Positions 1 to 7,989 of a stretch of 9,773 nt of DNA are shown in pieces (the first letter of the stretch is position 1; every line of letters starts with the position of its first letter). Under the pieces are notes generated by a model. It was given only the letters and a program-made list of their open reading frames with translations. It was not told the DNA's origin and did no database searches. The stretch is from Myxococcales bacterium (GTDB taxonomy: Bacteria > Myxococcota > Polyangia > Fen-1088): assembly GCA_003157315.1 (NCBI GenBank), contig PMJE01000482.1:7249-17021 (forward strand). The letters run 5' to 3'. The position numbers and the translations under genes were made by a program.

Positions 1-3000
1 GCGCAAGCGCGCGCCCTGGCGGCCAAGCTGGGCCAGGCCGGTCGCTATCTCGACGCGGTCACCAAGGCGGCCGATCAGCTTCGCCGGGCCAACGATGCGC
101 CTCGCTTGGCTGACCTGTTGCTGCGCGCTGGGGAGGTGTCCGAGCGCGATCTGCGCGACGTCGCGCGCGCCACCGCGTTCTATCACCGGGTCGAGCAGAC
201 CGGACAGCGGGTGGCCGAGGCCTTGACCGGCCTAGCCCGGGTGAGCCTGAAAGTCGGCGACCAAGCCGAGCAGCGACGGGCAGCGGCGCAGTTGCGCCGA
301 ATGTCCCAAGTTGCGAGCAATCCGGCTGAAAAGGCAGATCTTCTCTTTCGTGTGGCCGAGTGTCAGTTCGGGCTGCAGGGCCCCGGCAATGAGGGACTGG
401 ACGCTCTGGCCGAAGCAGTGGAGCTTTCCCCTGACTTGGCGCGAGCCATGGCGCTGGTGGAAGCCGCTCATGTGCCCGATTCCGATCTGGCCCGGGTGAT
501 GCCGGTGTATGAAAAGGTGGCGCGGGCGTCCTCCGACGAGCATGTGTTGCTCGACTTCTACGAGCGGCGGGCCGCCTTGCCGGGCGCGCGCAGTGAGGAC
601 GCACGCGACGGGGTGGAGTTGGCCGTCTCGTTGGGCGAGGGAGCGCGAGCCGAGAAACTGCTTGAGCGTGCGGTCGCGCTGGCTCGAGCTGTGCCCGGCG
701 GTCTGCGCGATGCAACTTGGGCCATCCTCGACCTCGTGCGCCGCTTGCGCAGTCGCGGCGACTTCAGCGGGGTAGCGCGGATACTGGAAGACACGCGCGA
801 GGCTTGGCCCAATCCGCGCCTGGCGCCCGTGGTGCGGGAAATGGCCCGTGCTGCTGCCGAACACGCGGACAGCGCTCCGGCCGCAGCTCGCCTGTTCGAG
901 CACCTGCGCACTTTGCATCCCCTGGACCGCGAGGTCTGGGAGCCGCTCTTGCACGTGTACGCTGCGCTGGGAAACCGGGCGGCTTTGGAGGCTCTGGTGC
1001 GCGAGCTGGCGGAAAAGCTGATGGCCCGATCCGACCGCAACGCGGCCCGCATGGCCTGGGCCAAGTTTCTGATGGGCGACCGGAAGACGGAGGAGGCGGC
1101 GACTGCGGTCCTGCGCGAGATCCTGGCTGAGGAGCCGGGCCATCCCGAGGGGCTGATGCTGCTAGCCGATCTGCATGAACGGCGGGGTGAGATGAGTCGG
1201 GCGGTGGCCATCCTGTCCGAGGCACTGGGCAGTGGCGAGGGCGGAGCTGCCGGGGCCGGGCGGGTTGCCCTGGCGCAGAGGTTCGGCGATCTGGTCAAGA
1301 AGATCGATCCGAGCGAAGCCAAGAAGGTACATCGTCAGGTGTTGGCTGCAACCATCCCCGATGCGGCGGCCCGGCGATCGCTACAGCTATCCTTGCTCGA
1401 TCTTCTTTCCGGCAAGGACGAGCTGACGGAACGTGCGGCTCTGAGCGAGGAGATCCTGACCGGCGAAAGTGAAGCGCAAGCGGCGGCGCGCGCGCTGGAT
1501 CTCGCGGAGATGCGCACACGCCTGCACGACGAGGCCGGCACGCGACGGGCGCTGGAGCTGGGGCGCACTCGCTGCCCGGACAGCGCGGAGCTGTTCCAGA
1601 GTCTCGCCACCTACTACAGCGATCGCGAGCTGTGGCCGGAGTTGGTGGAACTGCTTTCGCGCGAGGCCACGCGGGTGGGCGAGGTGGGCAAGGCCAGCTC
1701 GCTGCTGCACCGAGCGGCCCACATCCAGCGCGACAAGCTGCGCGACGAGGCGGGCGCCGCCCGAAGCCTGCGCCAGGCTATGGAAGCGGCACCGGGCGAT
1801 ATCGAAACCCTGCGCGAGCTGACTGCCTCGCTCGTCTCCTCGGGGGACATAGCAGCAGCGAGATCGGTCGTCACCGACGCGCTTGCGGCCAATGCCCAGG
1901 AGATGCGTGCTGATCTTCTTCGCCTGCGAGCCGAATTGGCCGCGGCGGGTGGGGACGAAGCCGCCGCGGTGGCGGACATGGAGGAAGCGCTCACGCTGGG
2001 TGCCGAGGATGTGGTCGAGCCGCTTAGCCAGACGTTGGCGCGCATCGCGGAGCGCGCAGCCGCTGGCGGCGACTTAGTGGCAGCCCGTGCCGCCACTCTG
2101 CGTTTGGCCGAGCTGGCGCGTAGCCAGGGCGATGAAGCCCAGGCGGACCAGATTCTCTTCCGCTGGATCGATGCCAATCCCACCGACCGCGAGGTGCTGC
2201 AGGCCATGCGGGTCCGCTTCGAGGTGGAAGAGCGCTGGGAAGCCGCGGTGAGTGTGTGGTCGCGGCTGGCCCAGGTGGAGGAGGGTGAGGCCAAGGCCGA
2301 GGCGGTGCTGGCCATGGCAAGTGCCTGCGAGAAGATTGGTCGCGGCGCTGATGCGATCCCATGGCTGAAGGACGCGCTTCAACAGATGCCGGGTCACGCG
2401 AAGCTGCTGGCGCGATTGGCGCAACTTCTGCAGGCCAGCGGCGATGCCATCGAGGCCGCCGAGCTACAGATCCAGATGGCCGAGGGCGAGGCCGACAAGG
2501 GCGAGCGCTACCGGCTGCTCATCCATGCCGCCGAAACCCTGCTGGGCGCTGGCGCATTCCCCACGGCCGTGCAGGCGCTGGAGAAGGCCGTGGCGCTGCA
2601 GCCGGCGGAACGGGCTGCGCGCACTCTGCTCGTCGACGCCTGTATTGGCATGGGTAATCTCGAGCGTGGCTCGGACGTGCTGGCCGAGCTGCTGGTGGAA
2701 TCCAAGAGCATCCGCGCCGAGGAGCTGGCCATCCTCTATCAGCGTCAGGCCCGGTTGGCCGCTGCCAAGGGCGATAGTGATGGACGACTGTACGCACTGA
2801 AGAAGGCACTCGACACCGACCGCAAGAGCGTTGCCATAGCCACTGAGGTCGCGGATTTGGCCGAAGCGGTGGGCGACGACGACCTGGCCATGCGCGCCCT
2901 GCGTGTGGTGACCGCCAACCCAATCAAGGACGCCAAGGCGTCTGCCTTGGCCTACTTCCGCCAGGCGCGCATTGCCCACAAAGCCCGCGACAAGGCCCGC

Positions 3001-3081
3001 GCCATCATTTTCGTAAAGCGGGCGCTGCAAGAAGATCCCGAGATGGCCGAGGCCAAGGCGCTGCTCGACGAACTGAAGTAA
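1..3081 (+). CDS. Large tetratricopeptide-repeat (TPR) protein, 5'-truncated by window edge
   Basis: The reading frame is open from base 1 to the TAA at 3079-3081, so this is the C-terminal 1026 residues of a longer protein. An internal TTG at 106 is only the first start-like codon in the window, and the bases before it read as the same Ala/Leu/Arg-rich helical protein. The sequence is almost wholly alpha-helical, with degenerate 34-residue TPR-like units of the form 'A...LA.L....GD...A...L..AL...P'. Examples are around 1141-1230 (PGHPEGLMLLADLHERRGE), 1575-1660, 2280-2400, 2510-2600 and 2940-3075 (ending KALLDELK). I see no signal peptide, membrane segment or catalytic motif in this part. 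TPR proteins act as helical scaffolds for protein-protein contacts, so a cytoplasmic scaffold role is inferred; the partner is unknown. It is convergent with the lipoprotein gene, 77 bp away. The family call is firm, the specific function unknown. Confidence 0.9.
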   Translation, partial: AQARALAAKLGQAGRYLDAVTKAADQLRRANDAPRLADLLLRAGEVSERDLRDVARATAFYHRVEQTGQRVAEALTGLARVSLKVGDQAEQRRAAAQLRRMSQVASNPAEKADLLFRVAECQFGLQGPGNEGLDALAEAVELSPDLARAMALVEAAHVPDSDLARVMPVYEKVARASSDEHVLLDFYERRAALPGARSEDARDGVELAVSLGEGARAEKLLERAVALARAVPGGLRDATWAILDLVRRLRSRGDFSGVARILEDTREAWPNPRLAPVVREMARAAAEHADSAPAAARLFEHLRTLHPLDREVWEPLLHVYAALGNRAALEALVRELAEKLMARSDRNAARMAWAKFLMGDRKTEEAATAVLREILAEEPGHPEGLMLLADLHERRGEMSRAVAILSEALGSGEGGAAGAGRVALAQRFGDLVKKIDPSEAKKVHRQVLAATIPDAAARRSLQLSLLDLLSGKDELTERAALSEEILTGESEAQAAARALDLAEMRTRLHDEAGTRRALELGRTRCPDSAELFQSLATYYSDRELWPELVELLSREATRVGEVGKASSLLHRAAHIQRDKLRDEAGAARSLRQAMEAAPGDIETLRELTASLVSSGDIAAARSVVTDALAANAQEMRADLLRLRAELAAAGGDEAAAVADMEEALTLGAEDVVEPLSQTLARIAERAAAGGDLVAARAATLRLAELARSQGDEAQADQILFRWIDANPTDREVLQAMRVRFEVEERWEAAVSVWSRLAQVEEGEAKAEAVLAMASACEKIGRGADAIPWLKDALQQMPGHAKLLARLAQLLQASGDAIEAAELQIQMAEGEADKGERYRLLIHAAETLLGAGAFPTAVQALEKAVALQPAERAARTLLVDACIGMGNLERGSDVLAELLVESKSIRAEELAILYQRQARLAAAKGDSDGRLYALKKALDTDRKSVAIATEVADLAEAVGDDDLAMRALRVVTANPIKDAKASALAYFRQARIAHKARDKARAIIFVKRALQEDPEMAEAKALLDELK

Positions 3082-3158
3082 CGGGGGCGCGAAGCTCAGC
3101 CGCTGGCCGACCGATGCGCTTCACAGCCCTAGATGAGCGAAACGCGTCGGGCGCGGCC

Positions 3159-6100
3159 CTAGTAGTGATCCGCATCGCGCGTGATTGAGAAGGCTCCCGA
3201 CGCGGTCCCCGGACACGCGGTCCCGCCCCAGGTCACGCCCGAGTACGACCCGAAGATGCGGCCACCCACGGGTCCATACGTGGATAGCGTCACGGTTCCG
3301 CCGGTCGCTTCGCAGGACACGCGGTTGTCGTTCGTGCCAAAAACCATCGACGCGGTCCCGGCGGTCATTTGGCCACCGACGGGGTAGCTGATCGGAAACG
3401 TCGTGGGGACGGCGCCGAAAAGGCTGATGAACCCGGTCTCCCAATCTTTCGGCGCGGGCTCGCCGAGCTCGGTGAGGTAGTTCCGCCCCAGTTCCAGGTC
3501 GGTCTGCTCCTCGACGGCCGCGAAGTACGCGGTGACAAGCGGGTCGCAGCTCGCCGGATCGGTTTCCACGCCGCCGCCTTCGATCGATCGCGAGCCACCG
3601 AAGTCGAAGTAGTCGCCGCTGTTGCAGGTGGCAGTGGCTACCAGGCCGCTCCGGTAGCCGCTGTCTTGCACGATCACGCCCTTGAGCGTGACACCGCCGT
3701 AGAGTGGATCGGCGTAAAGGTACGCGACCAGACTCTTGCCCAAGCCGTCGCTGGCGAGGACGGGAGCCACCTCCATCCCGGGGTGGAACTTGTCCGGGAT
3801 GACGTCGCGCCCGTCGCCGCGCTCAGTGTCGAGCAGTTCCATGCCCGACGAGTAGCGGGTCATCGAGAAGCGCGCGTTCGGATCGCCGGTGTCATTGTTG
3901 GCGTACATGAGCCCAACCAGGTACGACCGCCCGTCCCACCACGCGCCCCGCAGCGACGCATTGCCCGGCACCTGCGGGAGCGAGAAGGACAATGCGATGC
4001 TGCCCGAGCTGGGCAGAAGCGCCGCCGCCGACGTCTGATTGTGGAGGTCGACATACGCCTGGTACACGTCCATGAAGTACTGCCCGTCGCTGGCAAAGAA
4101 CGAGTTCGTGGACGATCCGGGCAACCCGGAAAGCGGCCAGATCTTCGCCCCCGTCTCGGAGCGCAGGCACAGCAACCCTGCGTTGCCCAGGTTGGCGTTG
4201 AGCGCAAAGATGCCGAAGGTGCGCATCTCCGGCGACGGCGCCGTGTCGGCAACAACGGCGTAGGCCGTGCCGTTCAGCAGTCCCTGCCCTCCGTCGACGA
4301 ACGTGCCGTCACCGGCGATGCGGATGCCAGAAATGGTGGCGCTGCCGCTGATGGTCGGATAGCCGAGCGCGGTCAGCAAGTAGTGGCGGTCGTTCGAGGT
4401 CAGCCTGAACTGCGTGTAATAGGAGCCCGGGTCGTACGCCCAGGCGTGCGACGCGCCGACTGTGCCGTCGGCCGCCACCTGGCGCGCGATTACCTGGTTT
4501 CCCTGCTGCTGTGTGAGCAGGAAATCGGTACCGTTCGAGGCGACCTGCCCGCCGGCGTCGACGCCCGCGACGGGCGCCAGGGTGCCGCGATCGTCGAGCA
4601 GGAAGGTCGGGACCATCCCGCTGGCCGCGACCAGGAAGCGCGATCCCGTATAGGCGGCCGACACTTCGGAGACGTCGGGCGTGCGCGGGATGGCGATAGC
4701 CTGGCCGCTGTAGCTGACCGAGAACGGGGTCGCGGTCAGCTTGAACACGTCGAGCATTCCGCCCTCGAGCGCGACGAGGTTGGTGCCGACTGGCTCGACC
4801 AGCGTGGGCGCGTGCGCGCCCAGCGCGACGTCGGCGCTGCTGACGTCACCGACGCGCGCAAATGGCGACAGGGTGAACCGGAAGCCACTGGTCGCCGCGC
4901 CGCCATGGACCGTGGCGAAGCCTGACCCGCCCACGAAATCCGCGCTCTGGACGCCCGGGTAACAGCCCTGGCAAAGCAGCACGCCGCCCGAGCGCTGGTT
5001 AAAGTCATCATCCGGATCGAGGAGTGTGCCGTTGCTGGACTGGATCCGGATCCCGTAAGTGTCGTAACTGAACGCCGCTGACGGACGCGTCCCGAGGAGG
5101 AAAAACGTGCCGTTGGCGTGAAAGCCGACCGGTGCACCCGCCGGATTGCCGTAGCGCCAAAACGACTTCTGCGAATCGAGAGGCGCTCCGGTGGTGTCGC
5201 TCAGGCGAATGAAACCGGTGTTGGTGGCGAAGAGATACTGGCCGGGCCCGGCAATCGCGATGAACGGCGGCAGGGTGGTCCACGTGTCGTAGGCGGAGCC
5301 CACTGGGGCGAGCTGCGAGCTCAGGAGCAGCGTCTTCTGCGCGGTATAGGCGCCGGCGAAGATGACCAGGTAGTTGGCGCCGCCTCCGTAGACGCGGACG
5401 TCGTCGGGTGAATCGCCCGAGAACACCGTGGCGCTCTCCGCCTGCACCGCGCCGGCCGCATCGACGATCTGGAACTTGTGGATAGGCAGGCTCGGGTTCG
5501 GCGTGGCGGCGTAGCTCGAGTACACGAGATAGTCCGAACCGCTGCTGGCGACCATCACGCGCGCGATCCCGCTGTTGATGTCGTCAAGCTGCGTGAGCGC
5601 GAACCGGCCGAAAATCGCGCCGCTCGCGCTCACGCGCGCTGCCACGACCATCCGGCGGTAGCCGACTGTCTGCGCGTACGCGATCAGGCAGCCGTCGGAT
5701 GCGCACGCCATGGAAGGGCTGGTGTAGTCACCGCTGGTCGCGGCCGCTGGGACCGGCTGCTGGAGGTAGAACGCCGCCGAGACCGACAGCGGGGCACCGG
5801 GCCAGATGCTGTCGGCGTCGTCCGTTCCGCCGCCGCCGTCAGTTCCGCCGCCCGCCCCACCGCCGCCGCCCAAGCCCCCGCCACCGCCCGCCCCGCCGGA
5901 ACTCGTGCCGCCGTTCTGTCCGGCGGCGCCATCTGATCCGGCGATGCCGCCGGCGCCGCCGTCGTTGGTTGTGGTCTCTGGGACGTCCGTCGAAATTGCG
6001 TCCGCTCCGCCCGCTCCGCCCCCGTCAGGTGGAGCGTCCGGCGGCCCGTCGACTCGACCGCCGATGATTGCCCCGTCTGGGACCTTCGTCGGACCCACCT

Positions 6101-6533
6101 CCGCTCCGCCCGCTCCGCCGCTGCCCAGCGGACCGTCCGACAGCGCATCGGTGCGACTGTCGACTGCCGCGTTCGGGACTTCCGTCGGACCTACCTCCGC
6201 TCCGCCGCTGCCCAGCGGACTGTCCGACAGCGCATCGGCGCGACTGACGATGGTTGCCGCGTTCGGGACGTCCGTCGAAATTGCGTCCGCTCCGCCCGCT
6301 CTGTCCCCGCCCGACAGACCGTCCGACATCCCGTCGACGCGACTGTCGGTGGATCCGGCGTGCGGCACGTCAGTCTGCGCATCGTGACTCGCGCCCCCGC
6401 CGCCGGAGCAACCGAGGTGAAGCGAAAACAGCAGGAGCGAGGCTGCTAGAAAATCGAAGGTGAAGTGCGCTCGTCGTTGCGTAGACCCTCCTCGACAACA
6501 GTAAACGAATGAGGAACGTCGCGTCCAATACAA
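3159..6533 (-). CDS. Large secreted lipoprotein with N-terminal repeats, Gly-rich linker and propeller-like body
   Basis: This 1124-residue reading runs from a TTG at 6533 to a TAG at 3159-3161. A hydrophobic stretch (residues 28-40, FLAASLLLFSLHL) is followed by G41-C42. This suggests a type II signal peptide and a lipidated Cys42, although His at -3 departs from the usual lipobox. Residues 54-181 are four tandem repeats and 192-241 a poly-Gly linker. From about 276 to 928 a motif like '(V)ASDG..YLV' recurs roughly ten times (for example ASNGTDFLL, GAWWDGRSYLV), which suggests a beta-propeller-like body. The last ~75 residues (YGPVGGRIFGSYSG to SGAFSITRD) look like a small beta-sandwich or barrel domain. 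The likely location is the cell surface or outer membrane; ligand and activity are unknown. The start is doubtful: a perfect AGGAGG lies inside the reading frame 4 nt before an ACG at 6482-6480, and starting there would give a normal 24-residue signal peptide. Confidence 0.85.
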   Translation of the reverse strand: MYWTRRSSFVYCCRGGSTQRRAHFTFDFLAASLLLFSLHLGCSGGGGASHDAQTDVPHAGSTDSRVDGMSDGLSGGDRAGGADAISTDVPNAATIVSRADALSDSPLGSGGAEVGPTEVPNAAVDSRTDALSDGPLGSGGAGGAEVGPTKVPDGAIIGGRVDGPPDAPPDGGGAGGADAISTDVPETTTNDGGAGGIAGSDGAAGQNGGTSSGGAGGGGGLGGGGGAGGGTDGGGGTDDADSIWPGAPLSVSAAFYLQQPVPAAATSGDYTSPSMACASDGCLIAYAQTVGYRRMVVAARVSASGAIFGRFALTQLDDINSGIARVMVASSGSDYLVYSSYAATPNPSLPIHKFQIVDAAGAVQAESATVFSGDSPDDVRVYGGGANYLVIFAGAYTAQKTLLLSSQLAPVGSAYDTWTTLPPFIAIAGPGQYLFATNTGFIRLSDTTGAPLDSQKSFWRYGNPAGAPVGFHANGTFFLLGTRPSAAFSYDTYGIRIQSSNGTLLDPDDDFNQRSGGVLLCQGCYPGVQSADFVGGSGFATVHGGAATSGFRFTLSPFARVGDVSSADVALGAHAPTLVEPVGTNLVALEGGMLDVFKLTATPFSVSYSGQAIAIPRTPDVSEVSAAYTGSRFLVAASGMVPTFLLDDRGTLAPVAGVDAGGQVASNGTDFLLTQQQGNQVIARQVAADGTVGASHAWAYDPGSYYTQFRLTSNDRHYLLTALGYPTISGSATISGIRIAGDGTFVDGGQGLLNGTAYAVVADTAPSPEMRTFGIFALNANLGNAGLLCLRSETGAKIWPLSGLPGSSTNSFFASDGQYFMDVYQAYVDLHNQTSAAALLPSSGSIALSFSLPQVPGNASLRGAWWDGRSYLVGLMYANNDTGDPNARFSMTRYSSGMELLDTERGDGRDVIPDKFHPGMEVAPVLASDGLGKSLVAYLYADPLYGGVTLKGVIVQDSGYRSGLVATATCNSGDYFDFGGSRSIEGGGVETDPASCDPLVTAYFAAVEEQTDLELGRNYLTELGEPAPKDWETGFISLFGAVPTTFPISYPVGGQMTAGTASMVFGTNDNRVSCEATGGTVTLSTYGPVGGRIFGSYSGVTWGGTACPGTASGAFSITRDADHY
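5811..5960 (-). other. Poly-glycine low-complexity linker (lipoprotein residues 192-241)
   Basis: About 50 residues are mostly Gly with Ala, Ser, Asp and Thr, including runs such as GGAGGGGGLGGGGG. The DNA is a dense run of GCC/CCG-type triplets on the + strand. The segment joins the lipidated, repeat-bearing N-terminus to the folded body that begins near SIWPGAP, and is best read as a flexible tether holding the body away from the membrane. The opposite strand reads as poly-Pro, which is a shadow. Confidence 0.8.
5991..6374 (-). repeat. Four tandem 30-33-residue repeats in the lipoprotein N-terminus
   Basis: Four in-frame units encode residues 54-86, 87-116, 117-148 and 149-181 (33, 30, 32 and 33 residues). 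A fifth unit begins with TDVPETTTND and then dissolves into the Gly linker. The consensus is roughly T.VP.A....SR.D..SD...G.GGA..., acidic and Gly/Pro-rich, so probably an extended spacer. At the DNA level the outer two units share an identical 37-bp block (5980-6016 and 6265-6301). The inner two are near-identical over about 50 bp, differing mainly by a 6-bp insertion. Every length difference is a multiple of three, so the frame is kept. Confidence 0.85.
6487..6492 (-). promoter_or_regulatory. Perfect AGGAGG ribosome-binding site inside the lipoprotein reading frame
   Basis: The minus strand reads AGGAGG-GTCT-ACG, with ACG at 6482-6480. The 4-nt gap matches that of the neighbouring zinc-ribbon/TPR gene (GGAGG-CCCC-ATG). 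No ATG, GTG or TTG follows within about 30 nt in any frame. Starting at this ACG would place the lipid-modified Cys at position 25 after QRRAHFTFDF and a hydrophobic core, a standard signal peptide. The site is clear; whether it is used is inference. Confidence 0.5.
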
Positions 6534-6596
6534 CGACGCTGTCCAGAAAATGTTCTAGTGCGTATCTGAGGGTGTCCTGCTGACTTTCTTGTACGC

Positions 6597-6602
6597 AGGA
6601 GG
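6597..6602 (+). promoter_or_regulatory. Shine-Dalgarno-like AGGAGG upstream of the small hypothetical gene
   Basis: AGGAGG is followed 8 nt later by a CTG at 6611-6613 that is in frame with the small gene ending at 7156. The frame is open from 6584, just after an in-frame TGA at 6581-6583. There is no ATG, GTG or TTG at normal spacing; GTG 6635 and ATG 6692 are too far away. The hexamer may mark a CTG start or may be chance in GC-rich DNA. Confidence 0.3.
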
Positions 6603-6691
6603 CTGGCCGCCTGGAAGACGAGCGGGTACATCGCGTGGTTGCCGCTCACGCGGGCACGCAACTTTCTCGGCCGGCGTCCGACAACCAGGGC

Positions 6692-7156
6692 ATGAGCAAA
6701 AAGCGCCGCAGATTCCGTTCCCATTTCATTCCCTTTCGCAAGCGCAGACCGTCTGCCGCAATTACCTTCGAGATAGGCCCCCAGCGCATCGTCGCCATGA
6801 CTCTGGCCGACGAACTTGCCGGGGCAGTCTCCGCCGACGCAGCCCAACGCCGGGACCTGGTCGACGCTGCACTCAGCGTCGGCCAGTGGCTGGCCGATCA
6901 AGGCTGCCCTGGCCGGTGGGACAAGGTCAGGCCGACTGCGATTCTGCGTTGCCTGGACTTTCTGCCCAACGAAGAACGCGAGCGTTTCCTGTTCTCGTTT
7001 GTCGGCCTATTGGGACACGGGGCGCTGACTGGACAGATCCCGCCGCTGCCGGCCAAACAGTCGATCGACGAGATCTCCAGCCTGACTGGCGAAGAAACCG
7101 TGCGCGCCTTTGCGCGTACCACAGCTGCGCAACTGCAGCCGCCTCTGCAATCGTAA
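6692..7156 (+). CDS. Small hypothetical protein, start uncertain
   Basis: I do not recognise this protein. From ATG 6692 it is 154 residues, ending in TAA at 7154-7156. It opens with a very basic segment (SKKRRRFRSHF, then RKRRPS) and continues as a soluble, probably helical part containing GQWLADQG, AILRCLDFLPNEERERF and GALTGQIPPLPAK. I see no signal peptide, membrane helix or known catalytic motif. The coding call rests on protein-like composition and codon use downstream of 6797; the other frames give Arg/Pro-rich shadows. The start is unresolved. The possibilities are CTG 6611 (AGGAGG 8 nt before), GTG 6635, ATG 6692 (AGGG only 1 nt before) and ATG 6797 (no ribosome site, 119 residues). 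Codons between 6692 and 6797 include AGA and ATA, unlike the rest, so the true start may be 6797. Its stop abuts the stop of the convergent zinc-ribbon/TPR gene. Confidence 0.6.
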   Translation: MSKKRRRFRSHFIPFRKRRPSAAITFEIGPQRIVAMTLADELAGAVSADAAQRRDLVDAALSVGQWLADQGCPGRWDKVRPTAILRCLDFLPNEERERFLFSFVGLLGHGALTGQIPPLPAKQSIDEISSLTGEETVRAFARTTAAQLQPPLQS

Positions 7157-7915
7157 CTACACGCCAGGAACGTTGGTCAGCATTTCCAACATCTGCGCCG
7201 CGCGCCGGTCGCCAGCGTCCAGCTCCGCGCAGTGCTTGAAGATCGCGGTGGCCTCCGGAATCTTGTTCGACTCATAGTAGGCCATGCCCAGGTGATAGAA
7301 CGCAGCCTCGTCCTCCGGGCAGTTCTCCACCACCAGCTTGAAGTTGGCGATGGCCTTGTCGTACTGGCCCAGCGAAGCAAAGTTCACGCCCAGGTGGTAG
7401 TTGGCGACCTTGGCCGCCGGGTTGAGCTCGACCACGCGCAGGAAGGACTCGATGGCCTTTTGCTGGCGCCCCAAATGGTAGTTGGCGATGCCGATCCAAT
7501 AATGAGCCGCCGCATAGTCGGGGCTCAACTTCAGGCAACGCTCCATGGTCGCAATGGTCTTGTGGATCTGGCCGCCGCGATAGTAAGTGAGCGCTAGGTC
7601 GTAGTGCGCCTCGGGGAACTCAGGCTTGAGAGCGATGGCCTCCTCGAGATATTTGGTCGCCGAATGGATGTCGCCCAGGCGGTAGTAGAGAATGCCCAGG
7701 CCGCAGAGCACGTGGGCATCGCGCAGGCCTTTTTCGTAGGCCTTCAACAGGGTCGCGATGGCAGGCTCCACCGGTCCTCCCTCCATGCGCCCTTCCATGG
7801 CGGTTCTCGCCAGCAGGTACTGGTCAGGAATATCTTTGGCAGCCGGCATGCCGCAACGCGGACAAAAGCGAAAGTCAGGCGCAAGTTCATTCTTGCACTG
7901 AATGCACGATGTCAT
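7157..7915 (-). CDS. Zinc-ribbon and TPR protein
   Basis: This is a 252-residue protein. The start is set at ATG 7915-7913 by AGGGAGG ending 4 nt before it; the frame stays open upstream to 8017, but that part has no ribosome site and is not protein-like. The N-terminus is a treble-clef/zinc-ribbon-type motif, Cys4-x2-Cys7-x10-Cys18-x2-Cys21 (CIQC and CPRCG), which should bind one zinc. From about residue 50 to the end there are about six consecutive TPR units, such as GILYYRLGDIHSATKYLEEA, YDLALTYYRGGQIHKTI, YHLGVNFASLGQYDKAI and YHLGMAYYESNKIPEAT, each followed by a '.L.P' turn. There is no signal or membrane segment, so it is probably a cytoplasmic adaptor or scaffold. It is transcribed divergently from the Ser/Thr kinase across a shared 238-bp region, which suggests but does not prove a working link. 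Confidence 0.92.
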   Translation of the reverse strand: MTSCIQCKNELAPDFRFCPRCGMPAAKDIPDQYLLARTAMEGRMEGGPVEPAIATLLKAYEKGLRDAHVLCGLGILYYRLGDIHSATKYLEEAIALKPEFPEAHYDLALTYYRGGQIHKTIATMERCLKLSPDYAAAHYWIGIANYHLGRQQKAIESFLRVVELNPAAKVANYHLGVNFASLGQYDKAIANFKLVVENCPEDEAAFYHLGMAYYESNKIPEATAIFKHCAELDAGDRRAAQMLEMLTNVPGV

Positions 7916-7919
7916 GGGG

Positions 7920-7926
7920 CCTCCCT
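7920..7926 (-). promoter_or_regulatory. Ribosome-binding site deciding the zinc-ribbon/TPR start
   Basis: The minus strand reads AGGGAGG, then CCCC, then ATG (7915-7913). This is the only start in the frame with a good ribosome site, and it begins the protein exactly at the zinc ribbon (MTSCIQC). It excludes the upstream in-frame start at 8017. Confidence 0.8.
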
Positions 7927-7989
7927 TTTGGAATCGACGCGTCTGTTCTCTCTGCCTGTTGCTTGGATGTCCAGCAGGCAACACAGTCT

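Noticed and set aside
3082..3158. Bidirectional terminator between the convergent genes
   Set aside because: Only a 4-bp GGGC-GCG-GCCC stem (3149-3159) and a 5-bp GAAGC/GCTTC pairing are visible, with no T-tract; not enough to call.
3369..4925. 518-residue + strand open frame opposite the lipoprotein
   Set aside because: It is a shadow: Arg/Val/Ala-rich, with no domain, inside a well-supported minus-strand gene with the expected codon bias.
5811..6374. Repeats considered as a CRISPR array
   Set aside because: Units are contiguous, coding, of unequal length and lack spacers.
5806..6387. Pro-rich + strand frame of 193 residues
   Set aside because: It is the reverse complement of the lipoprotein's Gly-rich linker and repeats; no ribosome site is evident.
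6589..7239. 216-residue + strand frame overlapping the small hypothetical gene
   Set aside because: Its product is Arg/Pro-rich and shadow-like, and it runs into the zinc-ribbon/TPR gene on the other strand.
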